This document shows positions 1 to 12,130 of a stretch of DNA of 64,000 nt, one piece after another. Position 1 is the first letter of the stretch. Every line of letters begins with the position of its first letter. A program made the translations under genes and the position numbers. Source of the stretch: Megaleporinus macrocephalus (Eukaryota > Chordata > Actinopteri > Characiformes > Anostomidae); contig CM038721.1 of NCBI GenBank assembly GCA_021613375.1, forward strand, positions 6,159,986 through 6,223,985, given 5' to 3'. Under the pieces are notes generated by a model. That model ran no database searches. It saw nothing but the letters and a program-made list of their open reading frames with translations, and had not been told where the DNA came from.

Positions 1-845
1 CCCTGCGGTTCCTGTTTTTTGCATACAGCTCTTATGAGCTTAATCAACAGCGTAATAGCATGACCTTTGACCTGGTGCCTCCAGTGATTCTACTTCAGTG
101 AACTGTGCCAAGTCAGACATGCCCTTATAAAAAACCACTCAACACTGAGGAGTTCACGCCGACGCAGGGGCCAGCGGGAGTTTGCGCAAGCTAATTATTA
201 GAGTTCAATTTTTATCTTTCTTTCAACATCATAGTAATGCAAATGTCAGGAGCCGAGGCAGCAGACGGCTCAGGTTACGCTCGCTTGTGAAAATCTCTCG
301 CTTTCGTCCGCACACACGGTTCTGCCATCCACTTTAAATCAATCCCCGCATGCGTTTCCCTAATTTGTGCGCGCAGACATGTGGATTCATCAGCTTCAGC
401 AGACGGCCTGCGTTCCAGCGAGCGAAGTGTATACAGCAGTCCTGCTCACACGGACCGCTCTCTCATTAATTATGTTTAGAAAGCGTAATTCATCTGAGAT
501 TTGTCAGGCCTAGTTAAGCAATTCGCAGTCCGGTATTAATAAACCTGAGTACAAATTAACCAGAAATATTTAGATATTATTTGCACGGAAGTGAACAATG
601 AAGTTAATGGGGCTCATTTGATGTTTTTTAATTATAATTATTGAGTCAATTACATATTAGCCCTTGATATGTTTTATTCGAGGAGGTTATAGACGAACGT
701 GTAGAATTAAATTAATAAGGGATTTAAAAAATATCGGCACTACGTCAATGAAATCCCGAATCTTCACATTCTGGTTTTAATACAGGACACAATCAATAAC
801 AATAACAACACAGAGCAAGTCTATGCCTATAAGCGGGCTTTGATT
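1..845. other. Unique AT-rich non-coding DNA
   Basis: No supported gene. The stretch has mixed composition and several TAAT-type words (around 468-500 and 620-660), with no tandem repeat before 846. It could hold regulatory DNA, but nothing in the sequence alone shows this. Confidence 0.5.
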
Positions 846-1530
846 TGACTCATACTGGATTAAAATCACTACACAGTTATTACTGTCAGACTGTAAACAC
901 TACACACACTGCAGATTCATACTGGATTAAAATCACTCCACAGTTATTACTGTCAGACTGTAAACACTACACACACTGCAGATTCATACTGGATTAAAAT
1001 CACTCCACAGTTATTACTGTCAGACTGTAAACACTACACAAACTGCAGATTCATACTGTATTAAAATCACTCCACACTTATTATTACTGTCAGACTGTAA
1101 ACACTACACACACTGCAGATTCATACTGGATTAAAATCACTCCACAGTTACTACTGTCAGACTGCAAACACTACAAACACTGTAGATTCATACTGGATTA
1201 AAATCACTCCACAATTATTACTGTCAGACTTTAAAAACTACACACACTGCAGATTCATACTGGATTAAAATCACTCCACAGTTTTACTGTCAGACTGTAA
1301 ACACTACACACACTGCAGATTCATACTGGATTAAAATCACTCCACAGTTATTACTGTCAGACTGTATACACTACACACACTGCAGATTCACACTGGGTTA
1401 AAATCACTCCACAATTATTACTGTCAGACTGTAAACACTACACACACTGCAGATTTATACTGGATTAAAATCACTCCACAGTTATTATTACTGTCAGGCT
1501 GTAAACACTACACACACTGCAGATTCATAT
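846..1530. repeat. 67-bp minisatellite, about 10 copies
   Basis: A unit of about 67 bp beginning with TTCATACTGGATTAAAATCA and ending in a CACACACTGCAG segment is repeated head to tail about ten times with a few percent divergence and small indels. The last copy is truncated near 1530. No open frame of interest runs through it. Confidence 0.93.
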
Positions 1531-1807
1531 TTATATTTAAGAACTGCTTTTAAATCACTGAGCTCATCAGTAATCACACAGATTCTGAAAGTTCTGCAGG
1601 TAGAACTAAGCCAGATCCTGTTACTGTATTTGGCCCTATTGGCTGTATGTGAAGAGCAGGAGTTAGACGGGGCCATATGCAGCTCAGGCTTTGATCTGAT
1701 AGGCCACCGTGAGCTGATGACAGCCGGAGGTGTGAAGACACACATAGTCGCAAACTCAGAGCACTTCCTTCCCCAGCCTGTCAGTTATCAGCATTGTGGA
1801 CACGCAT

Positions 1808-1810
1808 TCC

Positions 1811-1842
<32 letters not shown>

Positions 1843-1871
1843 ATCTCTCTCTCTCTCTTTCACTCTCTTTT

Positions 1872-1945
<74 letters not shown>
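1808..1945. repeat. (CT)n microsatellite
   Basis: An almost pure CT dinucleotide tract of about 135 bp, interrupted by a few TTTC and TGTC variants. It produces serine/leucine-only frames that are not genes. The flanks 1531-1807 and 1946-2235 hold nothing I recognise. Confidence 0.97.
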
Positions 1946-1948
<3 letters not shown>

Positions 1949-2235
1949 TGCTTGCTCTCTGCTCTGACAGTGTTAGTAAATGACAGTTATGCTGTAATAT
2001 GTTCTGATTATTAGCTGAATATTCCCAGCAGAGGTTCCACTGCGGGCAGGTGACTTCACTCCTGTGGAAGGTCTATTTCCTGCTGATTTGAATCAGTTAT
2101 ATTCAGAGGTGTGTACGGTGACCGAAAGCCATACTTAAGTTTCTCAGCGGTCATACATGTCAAGACTCGCTCTGCGCTGACGCTGTTTCTCCTCTGGGAT
2201 GGGTAACAGCATGTCAGTGCAGCAATTGACCTGAA

Positions 2236-3550
2236 CATTAACTATCCAGCATTTATTATGAATTATTCACAAACTACTATGAATAGTTTCTGATACAGTA
2301 CCTATTGTGAATTATTCAGTAACTAATATGAAAAATTTAGTACCTACTGTGACTTACTCAGTAACTACTATATACTATTCATAATATTATGAATTATGTA
2401 GGATCCAGTATGAATTATTAAGCAAATTTCTATAATTTATTTAGTATGCATTATGAATTATTCAGTAACTAGTATGAATAATTTAGTAACTACTGTGAAT
2501 TACTCAGTAACTACTATATACTATTCATAATATTATGAATTATGTGGAGTCCAATATGAGTTATTAAGCAAATTTATATTAATTATTTAGTATGCATTAT
2601 GAAGTAACCAGTAATAGCTATTAATGATTTATTTTTAAGCAACATATTCCTCAATTATTCATTAACTACTGAATTCCATAACCAAAAAGAATTAGCAACT
2701 AATTTGAAAATTCAACTCCAATAAATTATTCAGTATCTACTATGAATTACTCAGTGGCTTTTACTGCTCTATACATACTTTGTATTATACAGCAACTGCT
2801 AAAATAATAAAATAATAAAGTATCCTTTATGAATTACTATGAATATAATATTAATAACTTTTTTGTCAACTGTAAATGATTCAGGATCCACTATGCATTA
2901 TTAATTGACTACTATGAATTATTCTGAATTAACTATGAATTATTTAGCAACTACTGTGAATTACTCAGCAGCTGCTATAAATATTTATTATCCATTATGA
3001 ATTATTAAGCAACTACTCTGAAGTGTTTAGTACCTGCTCTGATTTGTTTAATAACTGCTATGAATTATTCTGTATTCATTATGAATTATTAAGCAACTTC
3101 TGTACCTTATTTAGTAACTGCTATGAATTACTTAGTATTTACTATGATTTATTTAAGCAATACTCTGAGTTTCTAGTAACTACTATGAATTATTTAGTAT
3201 CTACTATGATTTATTTAAGCAGTACTCAGAGTTTTTAGTAACTACTATGAATTATTTAGTATCTACTATGAATTATTTAAGCAATACTCTGCATTTCTAG
3301 TAATTACTATGAATTATTTAGTGTCTAGTATGAATTATTTAAGAAATACTCAGAGTTTCTAGTAACTACTATGAATTATTTAGTATCTACTATGAATTAT
3401 TTAAGCAATACTCTGAGTTTTTAGTAACTACTATGAATTCTTCAGTATCTACTATGAATTATTAAAAAGCAAAACATTATAAATTACAAATCATTCAGCA
3501 CTACTTAGATTTATTCCGTATCGTCTCTGAATTGTTCAGTAACTGATCTG
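2236..3550. repeat. AT-rich degenerate tandem repeat region
   Basis: The words TATGAATTATT and TTAGTATCTACTATGAA recur throughout. From about 3030 to 3460 they settle into a clearer unit of about 60 bp that also contains AAGCAATACTCTGAGTTT. The older left part is strongly diverged. The short frames inside it simply translate the repeat. Confidence 0.85.
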
Positions 3551-4135
3551 TCTGTTGTGGAACTAACGTGTAAGTTGTGGGGAGAGAGAGTGGAACTGAA
3601 GTGCACGCTGACGTACAGACCTGGAGGTTAAAAGATTTTCTTGCTACTGTTGCTGAACAGGGACACATGCAGGGACAGACAGATAGATTATGGCTTCACT
3701 GTCCATCAGCGAGAACTTAAAAGGGAATTGTTTTGTCTGGGGCTTTCATGTGGGAGTAATGACTCAGAGCGTGATTTCACCAATCTGTTCAGCTACACAA
3801 GAATGAAAAATCATCACAGGACTAAAGCTCCTCATCTACAGCACACAAACCGTCTGGAAGAAAGTGCCCCGTAACCAGAAGAGTTTTATTTATGTACACG
3901 CTGAGCGCCGCGCGGATAAACACCACAACAATGTACTGGATCTGGCCGCATTGTTTATGCTGTGAAAGAAACAGCACACAGAGTTTAAACGATTCTTTCA
4001 GGAGCCGAAACATCACGAGCGCTTACGGTCACACCTGTAACCCAGTTAGAGCTCCATCCGCTCCACAGGTCACAAAGGCTTTGGACTCTCAGTGGCATCC
4101 AGATTATTCAGTAACTACTTTCATGTATTTATAAC
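3551..4135. other. Unique DNA without recognised gene
   Basis: Non-repetitive sequence between the AT-rich tandem region and a transposon. It carries only short frames (up to 80 codons) with no recognisable domain. Confidence 0.5.
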
Positions 4136-4648
4136 ACACTACCGCTCAAAAGTTTGGGATCACAGTGAAATATTTTAGTTTTCAATGGAGTATCTTCTTC
4201 CTTAACACAGCAATGGACTGATGGGTCTCTAAAGAAAGTTGTTTCTTTCTGGACATTTTGAGTCGGTCAGCAAGCCATCAACTGCTGATGCTTCAGATAC
4301 TAAACTAACCTAGAATGTTGTTCCCTTTTATACTCACTTATTAGTAGAATGTTTTTCAGCTGTGCATCACAATTGAGCAAGAGTGTCTCAACAACCAATT
4401 AGTCCAATAACATCCTTAACTTGGATTGGTGGCCGTACCAGGAGATTTAGACAGAGGACTGAGAATTGCTGATATATGCAAAATAAACCTCTATACAAAA
4501 AATAGGCTTTAATACAAACATTTTTATTCTTTAAATATCATCTGATACACTTACATTAAGTGTGAAATGGACAATATTGTTTGTGAATTGCATGAAAATT
4601 GCATGAAATGAAATTCTAAAGTGATCCTAAACTTTTGAGCGGTAGTGT
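4136..4648. mobile_element. Non-autonomous Tc1/mariner-type DNA transposon (MITE), 513 bp
   Basis: The two ends are inverted copies of each other over about 27 bp: the left end reads ACACTACCGCTCAAAAGTTT and continues GGGATCAC, and the right end is its complement with one difference. The interior has no transposase frame. A TA follows the right end; the left flank no longer reads TA, so the target-site duplication is imperfect. This type of terminus is common among Tc1/mariner-like elements of fish. The superfamily is inferred; the inverted repeat is directly visible. Confidence 0.82.
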
Positions 4649-5305
4649 AGATCCACCCTTAAAATCTGATTGGCGCTCAGAGTCATTGGGTGTGTCTGAC
4701 ATGGACCACTCGTTTATTCATGAACTGATCCCTACATAGACTGATGTGTGTACACTGTACCAAATTGCTGTAAATTTACTGTAGATATACAGTATCTAAC
4801 TTTTTTATAATAATTGTAAAATTCAGTTAAATAATCACACAGTGTATGTAAATTAACAGTAATGCAATCAGTTTCCCAATAACAGAAAATAACTGTAATT
4901 TATCAGCTAATACAATATTTTCTATTAACCTTTTGAAATATGAACCATCATCCCTTTACAGTCCAGTCACTATCCATCAAAATCATACTGGCAGACTAAT
5001 GCCCCCCACAACCCGCGCCCCTCGTGATCAAGGGCCCTCTAATGGTAGGCCCCCCTTTTTCCTAGGACCCCTAATAGCCAGAAGTCGAAGTCAGAGCAGT
5101 GGCAAAACACCCAAAAGCATGGCTAGGGCCCAAAAGCATGGCTAGGGGCCGCAAAATTATGGCTAGGGCCCCCAAGAGGCCATGGGTTCAAAGTCCCTAA
5201 AAGTCAGAGGATGCTTAAAATAGAGGGCCCTTTGGAAATAAAAATATAAATGTTGTTAGGCATCGCAAAATGTTTTGGGCCAGGGCTCCCACTGGCCCGG
5301 TCAGT
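4649..5305. other. Non-coding DNA with a short imperfect triplication
   Basis: No gene. Around 5105-5175 the phrase AAAGCATGGCTAGGG is repeated with variation about three times. The stretch 5000-5310 is rich in GGGCCC words and may be the relic of a dispersed element that I cannot name. Confidence 0.5.
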
Positions 5306-5309
5306 AATC

Positions 5310-5555
5310 CAGCCATGTTCATCGCATAGCCAACACACACACCACATCTTAGGCACACTCTTACACCTACGGGCAGTTAAGAGTGAAGATTAATCTAACA
5401 TGCATGTGTTTGGACTGTGGGTGGAAACTGGAGTACCCGGAGGAACCCACTCAAACACAGAACATACACACTCCACACAGAACCACCCGGACCGGGAATC
5501 CAACCCAGATCATCTTACTGTGAGGAGACAGTGCTAACTACTGTACACACCAATA
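5310..5555 (-). mobile_element. tRNA-headed SINE copy (minus strand)
   Basis: On the minus strand the order is a tRNA-like head (near 5535-5555), a conserved body with words such as GGAGTACCCGGAGG and ACACTCCACACAGAACCACC on the plus strand, and the distal part near 5310. Four other copies occur in the window (7070, 19785, 45470 and 51565). The terminal GGAT-type tail is not clear in this copy. A pure AT microsatellite follows the head. Confidence 0.75.
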
Positions 5556-5558
5556 ATG

Positions 5559-5561
<3 letters not shown>

Positions 5562-5605
<44 letters not shown>
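5562..5605. repeat. (AT)n microsatellite
   Basis: About 21 uninterrupted AT dinucleotides directly next to the head end of the SINE copy. Confidence 0.95.
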
Positions 5606-5609
<4 letters not shown>

Positions 5610-6640
5610 AATCATGTTTGATGGCCATCAGTTATACACTTGTTGGAATTAATTTTACAGACATCCCACCATTAAAGGTCTATACATAAAGAGCATAACA
5701 ACAAACAGTTGCCCTTTCTTTCCAAGCGTACGTTCATTGCTCAGAATTTTACATTTGCAACGCGAACAAATCCGGAATCTCAACAATTATATCTTCGTTA
5801 GCTAATAATTTGTCTATCTCAACTTGAAACGCTGCAGAGCTAGAACACTGGGACGAATCTATAAATCTGAACCGTCCCACATCCTTTCACCAGCCATGTA
5901 TCAGAAGCTTTAAAAGAGTCTGAGATCGCCCGTAGCAAGAACTAGTGAAAGAAAAGGATTGCGTTTCTTTCATTTCCGACACTCCTACAACAAATGAGCT
6001 TGTAATTACTAATCCAGAGAGTTATGACCGCCCACCTAATTGCACTTTTTTGCATAAAATTCTCTTGGCAAGAGAGACAAAGGGGTTTGGCCGAGGAAAA
6101 TCCAGCAGACAGATTTATCTTTCATTAGGCCTCCATTGTCTTGGTATTTTTGTGTTATGTATGAGTCTCATCCCCTGTTATTAACCCTCCTCCCCACCGT
6201 ACGCCCCAAGAGCAAACTGTTTGGGCCTTGCATAATGTAGCTGGGAGCTACGCGTACTTGTACTGGGATCTAATCACATTTCCAGGGAAGTAGCTGCTGC
6301 CGCAGTGGAGTGGGCACATGCTGCAGCTTATCTAGCCTCCCGATGCCTTCAGCTGATAACAAATATGGAAGGGAAGTCGTCAGATTATTGAATAACGCAG
6401 CCCCACATCGGATGCTCAATAGTCTGCATGATTTGATATAAAAGTCCCATCTGCTCTCATCTCTGCGCCGACACCGTCGCCCTAAGTGAGGAGCCAGCAG
6501 AGGAAGGTGGAGAAGCTCACAGCCACATTGAAGTGGAAGGAAGGCCTTTAGCTAGCAACATAATTCATTAAGAAGTGGAATCAGGCACACTCTGATGTAT
6601 GAAGCCAATTAGAGGAGATCTCCTTAGACTAAGGTCCGGA
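5610..6640. other. Unique block; candidate conserved non-coding DNA
   Basis: About 1 kb of mixed-composition sequence free of tandem repeats, unlike most of the window. It contains AT-rich homeodomain-like words such as GTAATTACTAATC near 6003. The longest frame (79 codons) has no known domain. It has the texture of conserved regulatory DNA; that is inference only. The following 6641-7069 shows nothing recognisable. Confidence 0.35.
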
Positions 6641-7069
6641 CCATCATCATTTCTAACGTGTGTTATGATTCAGTGGTGTATCCTGTTTACTGAAGTAGTC
6701 TAGTATCAGCATCTTATACCATCAGCTACTGACACACCAACACATCACAGTACATTCAGTATATTTCAGTATATTTACTGTTTAAATGCTGAACTTTATT
6801 AATGCTTTTTTCATCACTTTAAGTAAAAACAAGGGCTACGATTAAAATTAATTTAAAAAAAGTGCATCATAAAGTGTTTATTTATAATAAAAAAGTAAAT
6901 AAAATGTTTAGTCTTGTTAACTGAGTTTAACATCTTAACAGTTTATCTCTCTCTCATATTCCTCCACTCTTTCTCTTGTTCACTGAGAGAAGTGAGCTCT
7001 TGGTTGTCCAGCCAGAACTTTAAACCTGGGCTGAAACTGTGTTAGGACCATTCTCACACACATATGAGA

Positions 7070-7310
7070 TCTCCGGAACGTTCTGTGTGGAGTGTGTATG
7101 TTCTCCCCGTGTTTGAGTGGGTTTCCTCCGGGTACTCCGGTTTCATTCCACAGTCCAAACACATGCATGTTAGGTTGATCCTCACTCTAAACTGCCTGTA
7201 GGTGTGAGAGTGTGAGTGAGTGTGTGATGACGATGTGAAGGACTGGTGAACTGTCCATGGTGTACGGGATAAAGCGGAAGATGATGAATGGATGGATGGA
7301 TGGATGGATA
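7070..7310 (+). mobile_element. tRNA-headed SINE copy, 5'-truncated (plus strand)
   Basis: Same body as the other SINE copies but in the opposite orientation. It starts inside the body (TTCTGTGTGGAGTGTGTATG) and ends in a GGATGGATGG tail at about 7279-7308. The tRNA-like head is absent. The tail at the 3' end fixes the orientation. Confidence 0.8.
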
Positions 7311-7739
7311 TGAGATACGTGGCTGCTTTTAACTAGTGCCAGGGTCTCAGAACATATGAGCCATGTTGGTTTGGAGCTGTCTGTGGGAAGTATAAACATC
7401 TCTGGCGGTCCATTCCTGGTTGAACAGTCGTTTTTCACCGTTGACTTTTCTTTCTCGACTGCTGCTTCTCACCTGTGCACAGATCTGATTGGCTAAGGAG
7501 TGTGTTTGCTGATTTTACTACGCACGGGATTGGTTTGTAAGGTTACTTCACCGCAAAGCACGTATATCATAAAGAAAACAAGAAACAAGAAAATAATCAC
7601 TGTCAACATTCTCAATAGTTTATCAGTTTGGGTCTGCATTGGTAGGTCCGGACCCAGACCGTTGTCCGGCTGTTAGTGACCCCTGTTCTAGATAATCTGG
7701 AAGTTCTACACAATCTTTATTATCATTATTATGACTAAT

Positions 7740-7945
7740 TCCTACTTACTTAGGTGGCAGCGTTCTGGTCTGGGCAATGTTTTCATGGCATTTGCTGGAC
7801 CCACTCATCCATGTGGAAGACACTCCCAGCCAACTTGGCTATGAATCCAACCTTACAGATCACGTACACCATGCATGCTGATTGTCTTCCCTGGGGCGGA
7901 TGAGATCTTCCAGCAAGACAATGCGCCAGTTGGAAAGTTATCGTT
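7740..7945 (+). pseudogene. Tc1-like transposase relic
   Basis: The plus strand translates into a degraded DDE-domain stretch: SVLVWAMFSWHLL at the start, and in a shifted frame EIFQQDNAP, the usual surroundings of the second catalytic aspartate of Tc1-like transposases. Stops and frame changes show that it is dead. Flanking 7311-7739 has no supported feature. Confidence 0.65.
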
Positions 7946-8029
7946 TTGGACACACTTTTTTCCTACTCCACATTAAAAGAAGCCAGTTAAAGTGGTTCGG
8001 GCATCTAATTCAAATGGCCATCTCTTGTT

Positions 8030-8575
8030 GAACCAGGCACCACCAACTGGGACCAAACCCAGGTCATCCCAAGACCTGCTGGAGGGATTATATCTCCACA
8101 TAACTGGCCTTTGGATTCCCCAGAATGAACCAGACTATCAATCTATGTTCTGCTGTAAATAAAATATGTATAGATATAAAATATTTTTATATTTATAAGG
8201 GTTTTTTTGCATTTATTTACATTGTACACAGTATCCAAGCTTTTTTGGGATTGGGGTTATACATACTTGTAGCTCTTATATCAATACAATAAAGAAAATG
8301 CACATAAACAGGGTGTACAAAGTAGATGCAACCCTAAAAATATTATTTCAATTAAGTATGGTATAATTAGGTTCCTTAACTAAAGGTACTAAGACCCTAG
8401 TGACGAGTGGTGCCACAACAATTAAAGTTTTTTACAGTTGAACCAGGCACAACCAACTGGGAGGAGACCCCAAGACCTGCTGGAGGGATTATATCTCTGC
8501 ATAACTGGCCTTTGGATTCCACAGAATGAACCAGAGGAAGTTGAGGGGTTGTCTGGGGCGTCTTTGGCTACAAAT
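8030..8575 (+). mobile_element. Two tandem copies of a probable non-LTR retrotransposon 3' fragment, with a Tc1 end between
   Basis: The words CAAGACCTGCTGGAGGGATT and ATAACTGGCCTTTGGATTCC occur at about 8070-8115 and again at 8470-8520, so a fragment of roughly 100 bp is duplicated. It resembles the 3' coding end of fish non-LTR elements. Between the copies lies 8200-8435, which matches 9345-9555. The LINE assignment rests on remembered similarity and is tentative. Confidence 0.45.
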
Positions 8576-8587
8576 ATTGGTTTAATC

Positions 8588-9398
8588 TACAACCCCAATT
8601 CAAAAAAGTTTGAGGCACCGTTTACTACTTTACAACGTAAATAACTCTAAATGAAAACAAATAGAATGATTGGCAAATCTCATAGAGCCATATGACTGGG
8701 TAAAATGGAAAAATGTTGTGTGGTCAGATGAATCAAAATTTGAAAAAAGTTTTTAGATACCACGGATGAGTGTCCTGCAGACTCAAGAAGAGAAAGAGAG
8801 GCTGTCCAGCTGGTTATAAGCACACAGTTCAAAAGCCTGCATCTCTGATGGTCTGGGGTTATGTTAGAGCCTATATTGTGAGCAGCTTGCACATCTGGAA
8901 GGACTCTATCAATGCTGAACAGTATATGGAGGTTTTAGAACATCTGCTCCCATCCAGACAGCGTCAGGTCTTTCATGGAAGACCTTCATATAGCAGCATG
9001 GCTTCACAGAAGAAGAGTCCAGGTGCTAATATTCCAAACATTTGGAACATCAGGAAACGAAAGAATCCGGCAAAAAGGAGCCAGAACAGTTGAGCAGCTA
9101 GAATCCTACTTCAGACATGACTCCTCCCCCAAAACTCTAGAAGGCGGTCTCCTCACTTCCCAGACTGTTGTTAAAGGAAGAGATGTTAAACGGTGGTTGA
9201 CGTGATCCTGTCACAACATTGAGGTCTAAATTTAAGAGTTAATAGTTTTCTTAACATTCAACATCTGATATGTGTTCTATGTTCTACTGTGAATAAAATA
9301 GGGGTTTATAAGATTTGCACATTGTTGCATTCTGGGGTTTTTTTTGCATTTATTTACATTGTACACAGCATCCAAGCTTTTTTGGAAATGGGGTTGTA
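8588..9398 (+). mobile_element. Degenerate, internally deleted Tc1-like transposon
   Basis: The left terminus TACAACCCCAATTCAAAAAA and the right terminus (complement of TACAACCCCATTTCCAAAAA) form inverted repeats. Inside, the plus strand keeps pieces of a Tc1-like transposase: VWSDESKFE in one frame near 8718-8748, then KPASLMVWGYV and SLHIWKDSINAEQYMEVLEHLLPS pieces, and a C-terminal EQLESYF piece near 9090. The N-terminal DNA-binding part is missing and frames shift, so the element cannot move itself. Confidence 0.82.
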
Positions 9399-9555
9399 CA
9401 TACTTGTAGCTCTTATATCAATACAATAAAAAGGCTGCACATAAGACAGAGTGTACAGAGTCGATGCACCCTTAAAAATATTATTTCAATCAAATATGGT
9501 ATAATTAGGTTCCTTAACTAAAGGTACTGAGACCCCAGTGACGAGTGGTACCACC
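9345..9555. repeat. Duplicate of 8206-8430
   Basis: This stretch, covering the 3' end of the Tc1-like element and about 150 bp of flank, repeats 8206-8430 with scattered substitutions, for example the shared word GGTTCCTTAACTAAAGGTAC. The flank is therefore duplicated together with the transposon end. Confidence 0.85.
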
Positions 9556-9799
9556 CCAATTACAGTTTCACACCTTTTTTCTAAGAATGTATAAGCAAAG
9601 AAGTTTGTTGAACTTCTTATTTTGGTGTAATAATGAAATTCCTCTCCAAAGTGAGAGAAGTGATCAACGGTAAAGCAGAACAGGAGCTGAAACAACACAA
9701 CAGAATAAAACAGAATCCAGAAACAGAGAAACAGAAACTCTGACTCATTACTGACTGAAATGGAACTGAGGAAAAAACATAAATCCACCAAAATGCAGT

Positions 9800-10065
9800 A
9801 TTTCTTCTCTTTCTTTCTTTCATTTTACTATTTATTTAATTTTCTTTTATTTTCTTTCTTTCTTTTATTTTACTATTTATTTAATTTTCTTTTATTTTCT
9901 TTCTTTCTTTCTTTCTACTATTTATTTAATTTCCTTTTATTTTCTTTCTTTCTTTCTTTATTAATTTATACTATTTATTTTTTTCTTTTATTTTCTTTCT
10001 TTCTTTCATTCTTTCTTTCTTTCTTTCATTATTTATTTATTTATTTTTACTATTTATTGTATTTC
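9800..10065. repeat. (TTTC)n / TTTA-rich compound microsatellite
   Basis: Blocks of TTTC alternate with ACTATTTATTTAATTTTC blocks of about 50 bp. Encoded frames are phenylalanine/leucine-only. A short GGGTTA run follows at about 10071-10092. Confidence 0.93.
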
Positions 10066-10092
10066 TAGGGTTATTGTTAGGGTTAGGGTTCA

Positions 10093-11084
10093 AGTGGAGT
10101 TTTTTAGATAAGCCAGTGGTTTGTATATTAAGTAGTCAAAGAAGGAATTTCACAGAAAAATAAAGAGAACATTAATAAAGAGAAGCAGTTGTACTAAACT
10201 ATATATCGGAATGATAGAGACAGTCAAGCTTTTGAGGCTAACTTTTGAATGTAAACCTATAAATGATGTGATCATAATCAAACAGAGGAAGTACAGTCAT
10301 TAGAATGATAAAGTTTGGCTCCTGGGTTGAACAGTTTTATTGAATGGGCATGAATGAATTCCATTTTCCTGCGTCTTTGTTTTTGGAATTAAAAGATGAA
10401 TAAAGTTTATATGGTGTATATGGTTTCCTGCTGTGTTCTGGTCTGGTGGTTGAGTTGGTAATGGTTTAATGCAGGTTATTGCTTTTGTGCGCTTAGATCT
10501 TGCCTGGACGGCCAATGCACTACCCCCATTTTGGCGATACTCTTTCACTTCCAGATTTAATGCATGTGGTTTTGTGATAAAATGTTGAATTAAAGAGAAA
10601 AGGAACGAATAGCACTCACGCTCCAGAATCATTCACTTGGCCAGCGGTTCGCTGTCTCGCTGCAAAGCCTGAACCAATTTCCCACTGCTAATCTTTGCTA
10701 CTGAAAAGCGCTCCCTTGTCTCAGCATGGTGGAAAGCTCTTTGTCTTAAAACACCTGGCACTTCGGACTCGGAGCGAAAAACCCATCTAAGCGGTCTTAT
10801 CTTCCCCCTGGGTCATCCTTATTGCACAAACACAATTAACCTGGACTGTGCTGGACCACTCAGATGATGAAATTAGCAAAAAATCTCTGGTTTTCTGCTG
10901 GATTTGCAGCGAGTCAAAGGCAAGTACCAATCAATCTTATGGACTGCTTCTGTTCAGAGCTGCCTGTTCTAAAGACTAACCACAATATATCAATAGTATA
11001 TTCCAGTAGGATGAAGCTGTGTCTGAAAGGATTAGTGTGTAATGAATGGTCTACTGATATCTGAACCTTTCAGTACATATTTCT
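10093..11084. other. Unique DNA without recognised gene
   Basis: Mixed-composition sequence with one 110-codon minus-strand frame (10300-10632) lacking any domain I recognise. No splice or promoter context supports it. Confidence 0.45.
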
Positions 11085-12130
11085 ATACAATGTCTGGCCA
11101 CTTTATTAGAAACGCCTACCTTGTGCTTTCACTTACTAGCCATTTTATTAGAAATGCCTACCTTGGGCTTTCACTTACTAGCCATTTTATTAGAAACACC
11201 TACCTTGTACTTCCACTTACTGGCCGTTTTATTAGAAACAACTACCTTGTACTTCCACTAACTAGCCACTTTATTAGAAATACCCACCTTGTCCTTATAC
11301 TACCTGGCCACCTTATTGGAAACGCCTACCTTGAGCTACCAGTAACTAGACACTTTATTGGAAACACCCACCATGAGCTTCCACTAACTGACCACTTTAT
11401 TAGAAACAACTATCTTGTCCTCTCACTGGCCACATTCTTAAAAAAACCTACCTTATCCTCTCACTGGCCACTTTATTAGAAACACCCACCTTGTACTTCA
11501 ACTTACTAGCCACTTTTTTAGAAACACCTACCTTGTACTTTCACTAACTGGCCATTTTATAAGAAACACCTGCCTTGTCCACTAACTTACCACTTTATTA
11601 GAAACACACACCTTGTACTTCCACTTACTGGCCATTTAATTAGAAACACCAACCTTGTACTTCCACTAACTGGCCACTTTATTAGAAACACCTACCTTGT
11701 CCACTAACTGGCCACTTTATTAGAAACACCAACCTTGTACTTCCACTAACTGGCCACTTTATTAGAAACACCTACCTTGTCCGCTAACTGGCCACTTTAT
11801 TAGAAACACCTACCTTGTCCGCTAACTGGCCACTGTATGAGAAACACATACCTTGAGCTTCCACTGACTGGCCACTTCATTAGAAACAGCCATCTTGCAC
11901 TTCCACTCACTGGCCACTTTAATAGAAATACCCACCTTGTCCTTCCACTGACTGGCCACTTTATTGGAAACGTCCACCTTGAGCTTCCACTAACTGGCCA
12001 CCTTATTAGAAACACCCAACTTGTACTTCCACGCACTGAACAATTTATTAGGAACACCTACCTTGTCCACTAACTGGCCACATTATTAGAAAGGCTCACT
12101 TTGAGCTTCCACTAACTGGCCACCTACCTT
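11085..12130. repeat. 42-bp minisatellite, array 1 (about 25 copies)
   Basis: Unit of about 42 bp containing GGCCACTTTATTAGAAACAC and then CTACCTTGTACTTCCACT. Units differ by point changes, and a shorter unit lacks part of the last segment. Because 42 is a multiple of three, long frames run through both strands. The same unit forms arrays at 13565 and 16860. Confidence 0.95.

Noticed and set aside
10071..10092. Telomere-like GGGTTA repeats
   Set aside because: Only two or three imperfect units; too short to suggest an interstitial telomere.
10300..10632. 110-codon minus-strand frame
   Set aside because: No domain, no splice or promoter support, and composition like the surrounding intergenic DNA.
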